Source: JAUVZF01 sp964449275 (GTDB lineage Bacteria > Planctomycetota > Phycisphaerae > FEN-1346). Taken from it: a stretch of DNA of 10,485 nt. The translations under genes were made by a program, and so were the position numbers. The stretch's first letter is position 1. Each line of letters begins with the position of its first letter. Below the pieces are notes generated by a model. That model saw only the letters and a program-made list of their open reading frames with translations. It did not search any database and had not been told where the DNA came from. Where the stretch lies: assembly GCA_964449275.1 (NCBI GenBank), contig CAYVAM010000155.1:1-10485 (forward strand), given 5' to 3'. This document shows, piece after piece, positions 1 through 6,847 of this stretch.

Positions 1-53
1 TGTCGAAACACTTGTCGTCTCCTCAAGCGCACGCTTCGGCCGGGCCTGGGGCA

Positions 54-1385
54 ATGCCCGGCCAAACCGCGGGGGTATCGTCGGTGAACCGTCGTGGGTT
101 TCTGAAGCGAGCGGCGGCGGCGGGGGGCCTGTTTGTGGCGCCGTGGATCGTCCCCTCGTCGGCCCTGGGCCGCGATGGGGCCGTGCCGGCGAGCGAGCGC
201 ATCGTGGTGGGCGGCATCGGCATCCGGAACCGCGGCGGCAGCGATTTGCGGTGGATGCTGCCGGAGAAGGACGTCCAGTTCGTCGCGATCTGCGATGCGC
301 AGAGGGCCTCGCGCGAAAAGGTCAAGAAGATGGTGGATCAGCGCTACGGAAACTCCGACTGCGCGATGTACAACGACATCCGCGAGTTCCTCGGCCAGCG
401 CACGGACATCGACGCCGTGCTCGTCGCCACCGGCGACCGCTGGCATGCCCTGGCTGCGATTCTGGCGATGCGGGCGGGCAAGGACATCTACACCGAGAAG
501 CCGTCCTGCATGACCATCGCCGAAGGGAAGGGGGTCGTCGAGACCGCCAGGCGGTACGGACGGGTGTACCAGACCGGCACGCAGCGGCTGAGCGAGGGCA
601 ACCACGTGTTCTGCTACGAGATGGCCCGCCTGGGCCGCCTCGGCAAGGTGCACACCGCCCGGGCCCACATCGCCCCGTGGGACGCCGCCGTCATGAAAAC
701 CGACTGGCTGCCGGCCGAGCCGGAGCCGGCCAAGGACGTCGTCAACTGGGACCTGTGGCTGGGTCCGTGTCCGTGGCGGCCGTACAACTCGCGGTACGTC
801 CACGGCGGGTGGCGTGGGTACTACGATTTTCACACGAGTTGTATCGGCGAGTGGGGCGCGCACACGTTCGCGCAGGCGCAGTTCGGCCTCGACCTGCTCG
901 ACACCTCGCCCATCCACTATCAGTACGTCAAGAACGACAGCGGCGACGGCATGGTCACGACCTTCGCCAGCGGCGAAAAGATGATTCTGGAGCGCGACAG
1001 GGGCCGCAAATGGTTCCACGGCTCGTGCGCCGTGCGTTTCGAGGGACCGGAAGGCTGGGCTGCGGCGGGCGACGGGTACTCGAAGCCGGACGTCTCGAAC
1101 CCCGCCATGCTGTCGGATTACAAGAAGATCGTCGGCGATTACGTCGCCCGGACCGGCCGCACGCTGAACCACATGCGCAACTTCCTCGATTGCGTCAAGT
1201 CGCGCCGCCTCACCGTGGCCAACCCGGAGGTGATGTACCGCTCCATGACCAGCGTGCACGCCGCAAACATCTGCATGTGGCTGAAGCGCGACATGAAATA
1301 CGACCCGGTGAAGGCGGAGTTTGTGGGCGACGCCGAAGCCAACCGGCTGCGTTCGCGCGCCATGCGTGATCCGTGGATTATCTGA
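54..1385 (+). CDS. Tat-exported Gfo/Idh/MocA family oxidoreductase
   Basis: This is predicted to be an NAD(P)-dependent sugar or inositol dehydrogenase-type oxidoreductase, exported folded by the Tat system; the substrate cannot be read from sequence. From the ATG at 54 it has 443 residues. A Tat signal NRRGFLK lies at residues 12-18, followed by an Ala/Gly-rich hydrophobic stretch. A Rossmann start (VVGGIGIRNRGG) follows near 50-62, then the hallmark EKP at 148-150 (YTEKPS), NWDLWLGP near 232-239 and GEWGAHTF near 265-272, all usual in planctomycete members. The start is uncertain. GTG at 84 would place the Tat motif at the extreme N-terminus and has a G-run 8 bases upstream. TTG at 12 is also in frame, and the frame stays open to the window edge. 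The HEAT-repeat gene follows after 32 bases and may be co-transcribed. The family call is secure; the exact substrate and start are not. Confidence 0.9.
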   Translation: MPGQTAGVSSVNRRGFLKRAAAAGGLFVAPWIVPSSALGRDGAVPASERIVVGGIGIRNRGGSDLRWMLPEKDVQFVAICDAQRASREKVKKMVDQRYGNSDCAMYNDIREFLGQRTDIDAVLVATGDRWHALAAILAMRAGKDIYTEKPSCMTIAEGKGVVETARRYGRVYQTGTQRLSEGNHVFCYEMARLGRLGKVHTARAHIAPWDAAVMKTDWLPAEPEPAKDVVNWDLWLGPCPWRPYNSRYVHGGWRGYYDFHTSCIGEWGAHTFAQAQFGLDLLDTSPIHYQYVKNDSGDGMVTTFASGEKMILERDRGRKWFHGSCAVRFEGPEGWAAAGDGYSKPDVSNPAMLSDYKKIVGDYVARTGRTLNHMRNFLDCVKSRRLTVANPEVMYRSMTSVHAANICMWLKRDMKYDPVKAEFVGDAEANRLRSRAMRDPWII

Positions 1386-1417
1386 ACCCCCGACGCGAGC
1401 CTAAAGGAACAGACGCC

Positions 1418-3400
1418 ATGTTACGATCCCGAATTGCCGTCGCTTTTGTCGTCGCGTTTGTGGCCGCCGCTGCGGCCCCGCTTCCGGCCCAGACCTTTCC
1501 GCGGGCCACGAAGGAGGCGGAGGCCAAACTGCTGGCCGTCCTGAAGTCGAACGCCTCCCGCAAGGACAAGGCCGATGCCTGCCGCCATCTGGCCGTCATC
1601 GCCACCAAGAACGCCGTGCCCGTGCTGGCGGCGCTGCTGGCCGACGCCGAACTCTCGCACATGGCCCGCTACGCGATGGAGTCGATGCCCGATGCGTCCG
1701 TGGGCGAGGCCTTGCGCGGCGCGCTCGGCAAACTGAAGGGCCGGCCGCTGGTCGGCGTCATCGGCAGCCTTGGCGTCCGGCGCGACACGAAGGCGGTCCC
1801 GGCGCTGGCCGGGATGCTCGGCAGCGCCGACGCGGACGTGTCCCAGGCGGCCGCCCGCGCCTTGGGCAGCATCGGGACGGCCGGCGCTGTCAAGGCCCTC
1901 CAGGGCGCCCTGGCCGGCGCGTCCGACGCCCAGCAACTCCACCTGTGCGAAGGGCTGTTCCGCTCGGCCGAGGCCCTGGCCCGCGAAGGCAAACGCGACG
2001 GGGCCGTCGCGATCTACGACCGTCTGCGCGGCCTGAAGGGGCCGCACCAGGTCCGCACCGGGGCGCTGCGGGGGGCGATCCTCGCCCGCGGCAAGGACGG
2101 CCTGCCGCTGCTCCGCGAGAACCTGGCCGGACGCGACTACCTCCTGTTCGCAGCCGCCGTCCGGACAACCTACGAGATGCCCGGCGCCGAGGTGACCCAG
2201 GCGCTGGCGTCGGTGCTCGGCAAGGCGCCCGCCGACAACCAGGTGCTGGTGATGCAGGCGCTCGGCAGGCGTGCCGACGGTGCGGCGCTTCCGGCCCTGA
2301 TGGGCGTATGCAAGGCCGGCGAGAAGCCGGTCCGCTTGGCGGCGATCCGGACGGTGGGGCAAGTCGGCGACCCGTCTGCGGCGGCGGGGCTGATCGCGCT
2401 AATGGGCGAGGCGGACAGCGACATCGCCGCGGCCGCGCGGGAGAGCCTGGCCTCGCTGCCGGGTCCCCAGGTCGATGCCGCCGTCATGAAAATGCTCGGC
2501 AGCGATGACGCCGCACGCCGCGGCGCCGCGATGGAACTGATCGGTCGGCGGCGGATGACGGCGGCCATCCCCGACCTGCTGAAGGCCGCCGCCGGCGCCG
2601 ACGCGAAGGTCCGGGCGGAGGCGCTGAAGCGGCTGGGCGAACTCGCCGGCCCGGCGGAATTGCCGGCGCTGCTCCGCCTGCTCATGCGAGCCGAAACCTC
2701 GCAGGACCTCCGGGCGGCTGAGGGGGCCGTCAGCGCCGTCTGCGGGAAGGCCGATCCTCCGCAATCGTGCACCGGCCGGCTCATCGCCCTTCTGCCGCAG
2801 GCCAAACCCGCGAACAAGGCCGCACTGGTGCGCGTCCTTGGCGGCGTGGGGGGAGAGAGTGCGCTGAAGGCCGTCCGCGGCTGCGTCGGCGACGCCAACA
2901 AGGACGTCCACACGACGGCCATCCGCACCCTCTGCGCGTGGAAGACGCCCGAGGTCCTGCCGGACCTGCTGGCCCTGGCCGGCAGTGCCGCGAGCCCGAC
3001 GGACAAGACGTTGGGCCTGCGCGGCTACCTGGGTTGGGCCGCCAAGGCCAAGGGCGGTCTGCCGCCCGGCAAGCGGCTGTCGATGTGCCGGACCGCCGCC
3101 GGCCTGGCGAAGAAGCCCGCGGAGAAGAAACTCCTGCTCTCGGCCCTCGGCAGCATCCCGTCGCCCGATGCGGTCGCCATGGTCGTGCCGTACCTGGACG
3201 ATGCGGCCACGCGGAACGAGGCCTGCGCTGCCGCGGTGTCCGTCGCGGAGAGACTCCTGAAGGTGGGCGGCAGAAGCCAGGTTGCGGCCAAACTGGTTGG
3301 CCCTCTGAAGAAGGTCTCGGCGGCCGCCACCAACGCCGACCTGGCGCGGCGCGCCAAGGCGGCGCTCAAGCAGGCGCAGAGCAAGGCCGGCAAGAAGTAG
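1418..3400 (+). CDS. Secreted HEAT-repeat protein
   Basis: A 660-residue protein built almost entirely of HEAT/PBS-lyase-type alpha-helical repeats. The N-terminus (arginines, then a hydrophobic run to about residue 20 and LPAQ at 22-25) is a Sec signal peptide, so the protein should be periplasmic or surface-located. Repeats are visible as recurring patterns such as AVPALAGMLGSADADV followed by AARALGSIG near residues 125-153, and ALPALMGVC followed by AAIRTVGQVGDPSAA around 289-320. The C-terminus is Lys/Ala-rich. No catalytic motif is seen, so a scaffold or protein-binding role is the most that can be inferred. The ATG at 1418 is chosen because AAAGGA precedes it at 1403-1408 and the signal peptide begins there; an upstream GTG at 1373 would overlap the previous gene and spoil the signal. 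It sits 32 bases after the oxidoreductase gene, consistent with co-expression. Confidence 0.88.
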   Translation: MLRSRIAVAFVVAFVAAAAAPLPAQTFPRATKEAEAKLLAVLKSNASRKDKADACRHLAVIATKNAVPVLAALLADAELSHMARYAMESMPDASVGEALRGALGKLKGRPLVGVIGSLGVRRDTKAVPALAGMLGSADADVSQAAARALGSIGTAGAVKALQGALAGASDAQQLHLCEGLFRSAEALAREGKRDGAVAIYDRLRGLKGPHQVRTGALRGAILARGKDGLPLLRENLAGRDYLLFAAAVRTTYEMPGAEVTQALASVLGKAPADNQVLVMQALGRRADGAALPALMGVCKAGEKPVRLAAIRTVGQVGDPSAAAGLIALMGEADSDIAAAARESLASLPGPQVDAAVMKMLGSDDAARRGAAMELIGRRRMTAAIPDLLKAAAGADAKVRAEALKRLGELAGPAELPALLRLLMRAETSQDLRAAEGAVSAVCGKADPPQSCTGRLIALLPQAKPANKAALVRVLGGVGGESALKAVRGCVGDANKDVHTTAIRTLCAWKTPEVLPDLLALAGSAASPTDKTLGLRGYLGWAAKAKGGLPPGKRLSMCRTAAGLAKKPAEKKLLLSALGSIPSPDAVAMVVPYLDDAATRNEACAAAVSVAERLLKVGGRSQVAAKLVGPLKKVSAAATNADLARRAKAALKQAQSKAGKK

Positions 3401-3453
3401 CGCCGGCGCGGCTGTGATGAGCGTCTGTGGCACGGCCGGCAGCCGGGCACCTT

Positions 3454-4926
3454 TCACTTCTTGCGTTCGGCTGTCATGCCGGCCTTGCGGTTGGCGGCCA
3501 GGGCCTCCGGCGTGTCGAGCGATGCGCCGGGATCGTTCTGCGTCTTCATCCAGCGTTCGAGTTCGGTTCGGAGTTCGGCCTTGACCGATGCGTACCGCGA
3601 CTCGCCGGCAAGGTTGTTGATCTCGTAGATATCCTCGTTGGATCTATACAACTCCTCGGCGGGACGCTTGCGGAACCGCTGGAACGTTGCCTTGGCGTGT
3701 GGATCGGTGGCGGCGGCTTTCTTCCAGGATTCCCAGTAGTTGCCCCATCGTTTGGGCTGTTCCATGTGGTTTTCGATGTATCGGGCGTCGGGCGTGAGGT
3801 TCCAGATGTACCGGAACTGCTTCGTGCGGATGGTGCGGATCGGGTAGGGCGGGCCTTCCGGAACGTTGTTGTGCATGCCGTAGACGTACCGGCGGTGTTC
3901 GGTCTTGTTGCCCAGGAGCACGTCCAGGAAACTGGTGCCGTCGAGGTCCTTGCGGATGGGGTCGCCCCCGGCGGCCTCGATGAAGGTCGGCACGACGTCG
4001 GCGTACTGGACCAGGGCGTCGGTCTCGGCGCCGCGCTTGACCTTGCCCGGCCAGCGAACCATGAACGCCGTGTGCAGGCCCTGTTCCCAGTTGGTCCACT
4101 TCGCCCCAGGCCACTGCGCGCCCTGTTCGGAGGTGAAGAGCACCAGCGTGTTGTCGGCCTGTCCGGTTTCGTCCAGGGCCTTGAGGATGTTGCCGATTTG
4201 CTCGTCGAGTGCGGCCACCTCGGCGAGGTACTTGGCGTAGTCCTCACGGACCTGGCTGGTGTCGGCGAAGGTGGGCGGCAGTTTGAGTTTCTCGAGGTCG
4301 AACCGGCCCGGATCGCCGACCGTCCACGGCGAGTGTGCCAACACCAGGCCGATGGCCAGGCAGAACGGCTCGCCGGCTTTGGCGGTCATGAACCGCTTGA
4401 TCCCGGAACAGTCGTACTTCGCTGTCCGGCTGCAGCATCCGACCTCGAAGCCCGGCACCTTGACAAACGGGAAGGACGTGGCCGGGCGCACGTGGCGCTT
4501 GCCGGTCAGCCCGACGCGATAGCCGAGGTTGCCCAGGTGGTGGCAGATGCTCTTGGTTCCGGGTCTGGCCCAGGAGTGGTTCCACGTCGAGCCGTTTCGC
4601 ATCGGATAGAGCCCGGTGTAGAGTTCGTGGCGGCAGGGGCAGCACATCGACATGGCGACATAGGCATACTTGAACCGCATGCTTTCTTCGGCGAAACCGT
4701 CGATGTTGGGCGTCTTGACGTTCGCGCCGCCGTAGCAGCCGATGTCGCTGTAGGTTACGTCGTCGGCGATGATGATCAGGAAGTTCGGCTGCTTCCCTTT
4801 CCCGCCCACCTTTGTCTTCGCCGTTGGCTGCGGCCGGGCAAGTCCTGCGCCGGGCAGGGCCGTGAGAAACGTGCCGGCGGCCGCAAGTTTCAGGAAATCA
4901 CGCCTCGAAGTCTTGTTCGGCTTCAT
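3454..4926 (-). CDS. Tat-exported sulfatase, family S1 (formylglycine-dependent)
   Basis: A 490-residue arylsulfatase-type enzyme that should hydrolyse sulfate esters or N-sulfate groups, probably on glycans, outside the cytoplasm. A Tat signal (SRRDFLKLAAAG) lies at residues 8-18. Metal ligands begin with ADD at 54-56. The formylglycine signature C-x-P-x-R-x4-T-G reads CCPCRHELYTG, with Cys95 the residue to be oxidised. GKRH at 142-145 and AHSP at 197-200 supply the expected Lys and His residues. SEQGAQWPGAKW at 266-277 stands where most relatives have a D-N/H-G metal site, and its Lys276 is conserved. EQG in this position is, to my recollection, typical of some heparan-N-sulfatase-like subfamilies. 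The ATG at 4926 is chosen because GGAG lies 9 bases upstream; an ATG at 4941 is an alternative. The gene is convergent with the HEAT gene and divergent from DUF4416. No dedicated sulfatase-maturing enzyme is in the window. Confidence 0.93.
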   Translation of the reverse strand: MKPNKTSRRDFLKLAAAGTFLTALPGAGLARPQPTAKTKVGGKGKQPNFLIIIADDVTYSDIGCYGGANVKTPNIDGFAEESMRFKYAYVAMSMCCPCRHELYTGLYPMRNGSTWNHSWARPGTKSICHHLGNLGYRVGLTGKRHVRPATSFPFVKVPGFEVGCCSRTAKYDCSGIKRFMTAKAGEPFCLAIGLVLAHSPWTVGDPGRFDLEKLKLPPTFADTSQVREDYAKYLAEVAALDEQIGNILKALDETGQADNTLVLFTSEQGAQWPGAKWTNWEQGLHTAFMVRWPGKVKRGAETDALVQYADVVPTFIEAAGGDPIRKDLDGTSFLDVLLGNKTEHRRYVYGMHNNVPEGPPYPIRTIRTKQFRYIWNLTPDARYIENHMEQPKRWGNYWESWKKAAATDPHAKATFQRFRKRPAEELYRSNEDIYEINNLAGESRYASVKAELRTELERWMKTQNDPGASLDTPEALAANRKAGMTAERKK

Positions 4927-4992
4927 CCGACTCGACTCCATTTCAAGCGGGCCGCTTGCCCGCGGTTCTTCCTGCGCGAAACGGCAATCCAC

Positions 4993-5011
4993 GCCCGCGA
5001 CCGTCGCGGGC
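4993..5011. promoter_or_regulatory. Perfect 8-bp inverted repeat upstream of the sulfatase gene
   Basis: The arms GCCCGCGA (4993-5000) and TCGCGGGC (5004-5011) pair perfectly around a CCG loop. There is no T-tract, so it is not a classic intrinsic terminator. It lies just downstream of the start site predicted from the minus-strand promoter candidate, so it would form at the 5' end of the sulfatase mRNA or serve as an operator. Its function is inferred. Confidence 0.4.
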
Positions 5012-5022
5012 CGTCGCCGTGC

Positions 5023-5051
5023 ATTATCCCGGCGGAGACGCCTTCCTGCAA
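5023..5051 (-). promoter_or_regulatory. Candidate promoter for the sulfatase gene
   Basis: Read on the minus strand, TTGCAG (5051-5046) and GATAAT (5028-5023) are separated by 17 bases. The -10 matches sigma-70 consensus at 5 of 6 positions; the -35 is weak. Predicted initiation near 5016 gives a leader of about 90 bases before the ATG at 4926. E. coli-type consensus is only a rough guide in this phylum. Confidence 0.35.
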
Positions 5052-5132
5052 GCCCGGAGTCCCCTCCGAGGCCACCGCACGGACCGTTGCTTCCCATGGC
5101 GCCCTCTTGGCACCCGGACCCGGTGGATTTGC

Positions 5133-5162
5133 TTGGCACGGCCGGCCGGGCGTCCGTATCAT
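5133..5162 (+). promoter_or_regulatory. Candidate promoter for the DUF4416-glycan operon
   Basis: TTGGCA (5133-5138) and TATCAT (5157-5162) are each 5 of 6 to sigma-70 consensus, with an 18-base spacer. Initiation about 7 bases after the -10 would fall at 5169-5170, on the ATG itself, implying a leaderless transcript. An octamer CTTGGCAC occurs at 5106-5113 and again at 5132-5139, overlapping the -35. Confidence 0.4.
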
Positions 5163-5169
5163 CTCGGTC

Positions 5170-5745
5170 ATGGGCCAGACCCGCCGGGCGGAACCCGTCA
5201 AACTGTTCGCCGGCATGTTGTCGGCGTATCCGGGCGCGTTTGCCGACGCCGAATCGTCCCTGTCCGATGTTCTCGGCCCGGTGGACCTCCGGAGCGACCT
5301 GTTCGCCCACGAGTTTACGGAGTATTACCGCGACGAGATGGGCCAGCCGCTCGTCCGGTACTTCGTCTCGTTCGACCGCCTCATCGCTCCGGGCGAGTTG
5401 GCCGGAGTCAAACGGCTGACGGGCGAGGTTGAGGCCCGCATGGCGGCCGGCGACGACTGGCCGGTCGCACGGCCGATGAACCTCGACCCCGGTTACATCG
5501 CTCCCTCGAAACTCGTCCTCTCGAGCACCAAGGACTTCTCGCACCGCATCTATCTCGATGACGGCATCTACGGCGAGGTCACGCTTCTGTTCCGGCACGG
5601 CACGTGGAACCAGTTGGAGTGGACGTACCCGGATTACCGGACGCCGGCGTACCACGAGTTCTTCACGCGCGTCCGCGAGCGGCTGATGGAGCAGCGTCGG
5701 TCCACGTCGGGGGGACCGCAATCGGGGGAGGCGGCGGATGATTGA
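5170..5745 (+). CDS. DUF4416 family protein
   Basis: A 191-residue soluble protein that matches my memory of the DUF4416 family along its length: PVKLFAGMLS at 9-18, LGPVDLRSD near 35-43, FTEYYRDEMG at 49-58, RYFVSFDRLIAP at 63-74, then MNLDPGYIAPSKLVLSSTKD at 103-122 and HRIYLDDGIYGEVTL near 125-139, and WTYPDYR at 151-157. The function of the family is not known to me. The start at 5170 is chosen because family members begin a few residues before PVKLF; no Shine-Dalgarno sequence precedes it. The last 8 bases overlap the next gene, so it is probably co-translated with the WecA/MraY-type transferase, which suggests (by context only) a role in envelope glycan metabolism. The C-terminal 15 or so residues (Ser/Gly/Asp-rich) are low-complexity and outside the conserved region. 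Confidence 0.85.
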   Translation: MGQTRRAEPVKLFAGMLSAYPGAFADAESSLSDVLGPVDLRSDLFAHEFTEYYRDEMGQPLVRYFVSFDRLIAPGELAGVKRLTGEVEARMAAGDDWPVARPMNLDPGYIAPSKLVLSSTKDFSHRIYLDDGIYGEVTLLFRHGTWNQLEWTYPDYRTPAYHEFFTRVRERLMEQRRSTSGGPQSGEAADD

Positions 5746-6847
5746 GTTCGCCCTGGTGGCGTTTGCGGCGGCGCTGGTTGTGGCGGCCGCCCTCACGCCG
5801 ATCGCGCGTCGCGTCGCCCTGGCGGCGGGTCTGGTGGCGGCGGTCCGGCCGGGCCGTCTGCATACCGAGCCGCGCGCCTGCGGCGGTGGGTTGGCCATCG
5901 CCGACACGCTCATCCTCGTCATAGGCGTGGCGTGGCTGGCGGCGAGTTGGTTGGCGGCCGAATCGCTGCCCGGATGGCTGCCCCCGCGCGTGCAGGAGCA
6001 CCTGGCGGCCCGGACGCCGACGCTCGTGCGGCTGGCCGTCGGGGCGCTCGTCTTTTTTATCATCGGCCTGCTCGATGACCGGTACAGCCTGCCGCCATGG
6101 CCGAAACTGCTCTTGCAGTTCTTTGCCGCCGCCCTGGTCGTCGTCGGGCTCGGCATCAAGGCAACCATCTGGCTCGAGGCGCCGTATGCGGCCGAGGTGG
6201 TCAGCATCCTCTGGATCGTTGCGGTCGTGAACGCCTATAACATGCTCGACCACGCGGACGGTCTGGCGGCGGCCGTGGGCGTGGTGGCGCTCGTGGCCCT
6301 GGCCGCCGGCCAGATGATGGTGGGAGAGTGGTTCGTCCCGGGCGTCGCGCTCGTCACGGCCGGGGCACTGGCCGGATTCCTCATCTACAACGTCCCGCCC
6401 GCCAGACTCTTCATGGGCGACGCGGGCAGCCACCTCGTGGGCTATGTCCTGGCGTCCCTGACGATCGTCGCGCAGTACTACTTCCCGACGCTCGCAACAC
6501 CCGGCTGCGTTGTGCTCGTCCCACTGGTCGTGCTTGCGGTGCCGCTGTTTGATGCGGCGTGCGTCGTGGTCGGCCGTCTTGCGCGCGGCAAGAATCCGAT
6601 GGTGGGCGACGCGACGAGCCACCTGGGGCACCGGATGCTGGCGCGTGGCGCCGGCCCGCGCACCGTCGTCTTTGTGGCCGCCGGCCTGACCGCCGCGACG
6701 GGCGCGGCATCGCTGATGCTGTATTCGGCCGACGACCGGCTGCCACCTGCGTCGTGCTGCCTCGTCGCCTTGACGCTTGTGACGGTTCTGCTTGCCCGTC
6801 GGCGGCCGCGGACGACGGCGCCGCCTCATGCGGAGGAGCCGGCATGA
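5738..6847 (+). CDS. WecA/MraY-family polyprenyl-phosphate sugar-1-phosphate transferase
   Basis: A 369-residue polytopic inner-membrane enzyme expected to transfer a sugar-1-phosphate (commonly GlcNAc-1-P) from a UDP-sugar to undecaprenyl phosphate, the first step of lipid-linked glycan assembly. Visible family motifs are RPGRLHTEPRACGGG at 37-51, LLDDRY at 111-116 (catalytic or Mg-binding Asp113-Asp114), NAYNMLDHADGLA at 165-177, LFMGDAGSH at 224-232 and DATSHLGHRM at 291-300. The last is the C-terminal His motif, with Gly where the middle His of the usual HxHH stands. About ten hydrophobic segments are visible. WecA-type (glycan) rather than MraY (peptidoglycan) is favoured by the motif style and the neighbouring ligase-like gene, but the sugar is not determinable. 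It overlaps DUF4416 by 8 bases at its start and the next gene by ATGA at its end, indicating translational coupling. Confidence 0.9.
   Translation: MIEFALVAFAAALVVAAALTPIARRVALAAGLVAAVRPGRLHTEPRACGGGLAIADTLILVIGVAWLAASWLAAESLPGWLPPRVQEHLAARTPTLVRLAVGALVFFIIGLLDDRYSLPPWPKLLLQFFAAALVVVGLGIKATIWLEAPYAAEVVSILWIVAVVNAYNMLDHADGLAAAVGVVALVALAAGQMMVGEWFVPGVALVTAGALAGFLIYNVPPARLFMGDAGSHLVGYVLASLTIVAQYYFPTLATPGCVVLVPLVVLAVPLFDAACVVVGRLARGKNPMVGDATSHLGHRMLARGAGPRTVVFVAAGLTAATGAASLMLYSADDRLPPASCCLVALTLVTVLLARRRPRTTAPPHAEEPA

Noticed and set aside
3401..3453. Possible bidirectional terminator between the convergent HEAT and sulfatase genes (GCCGGC at 3402-3407 and 3435-3440)
   Set aside because: The 6-bp match is itself palindromic, has a long loop and no adjoining T-tract, and is common in GC-rich DNA.
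2399..3457. 352-codon minus-strand frame opposite the HEAT-repeat gene
   Set aside because: It is a composition-driven shadow of the repeat protein with no start signal or recognisable domain.
3427..5169. Long open plus-strand frame running opposite the sulfatase gene into DUF4416
   Set aside because: It is antisense to a sulfatase with all family motifs; high GC keeps the opposite frame open. Only the part from 5170 matches a known family.
4927..6207. Minus-strand open extension upstream of the sulfatase, across DUF4416 and into the transferase gene
   Set aside because: It lies antisense to two recognisable genes, and the sulfatase has a clear Tat signal and Shine-Dalgarno sequence at 4926.
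5663..6829. 388-codon minus-strand frame opposite the WecA/MraY-type gene
   Set aside because: Its translation is Arg/His/Gln/Asp-rich low-complexity protein typical of GC-rich antisense frames, opposite a gene with clear motifs.
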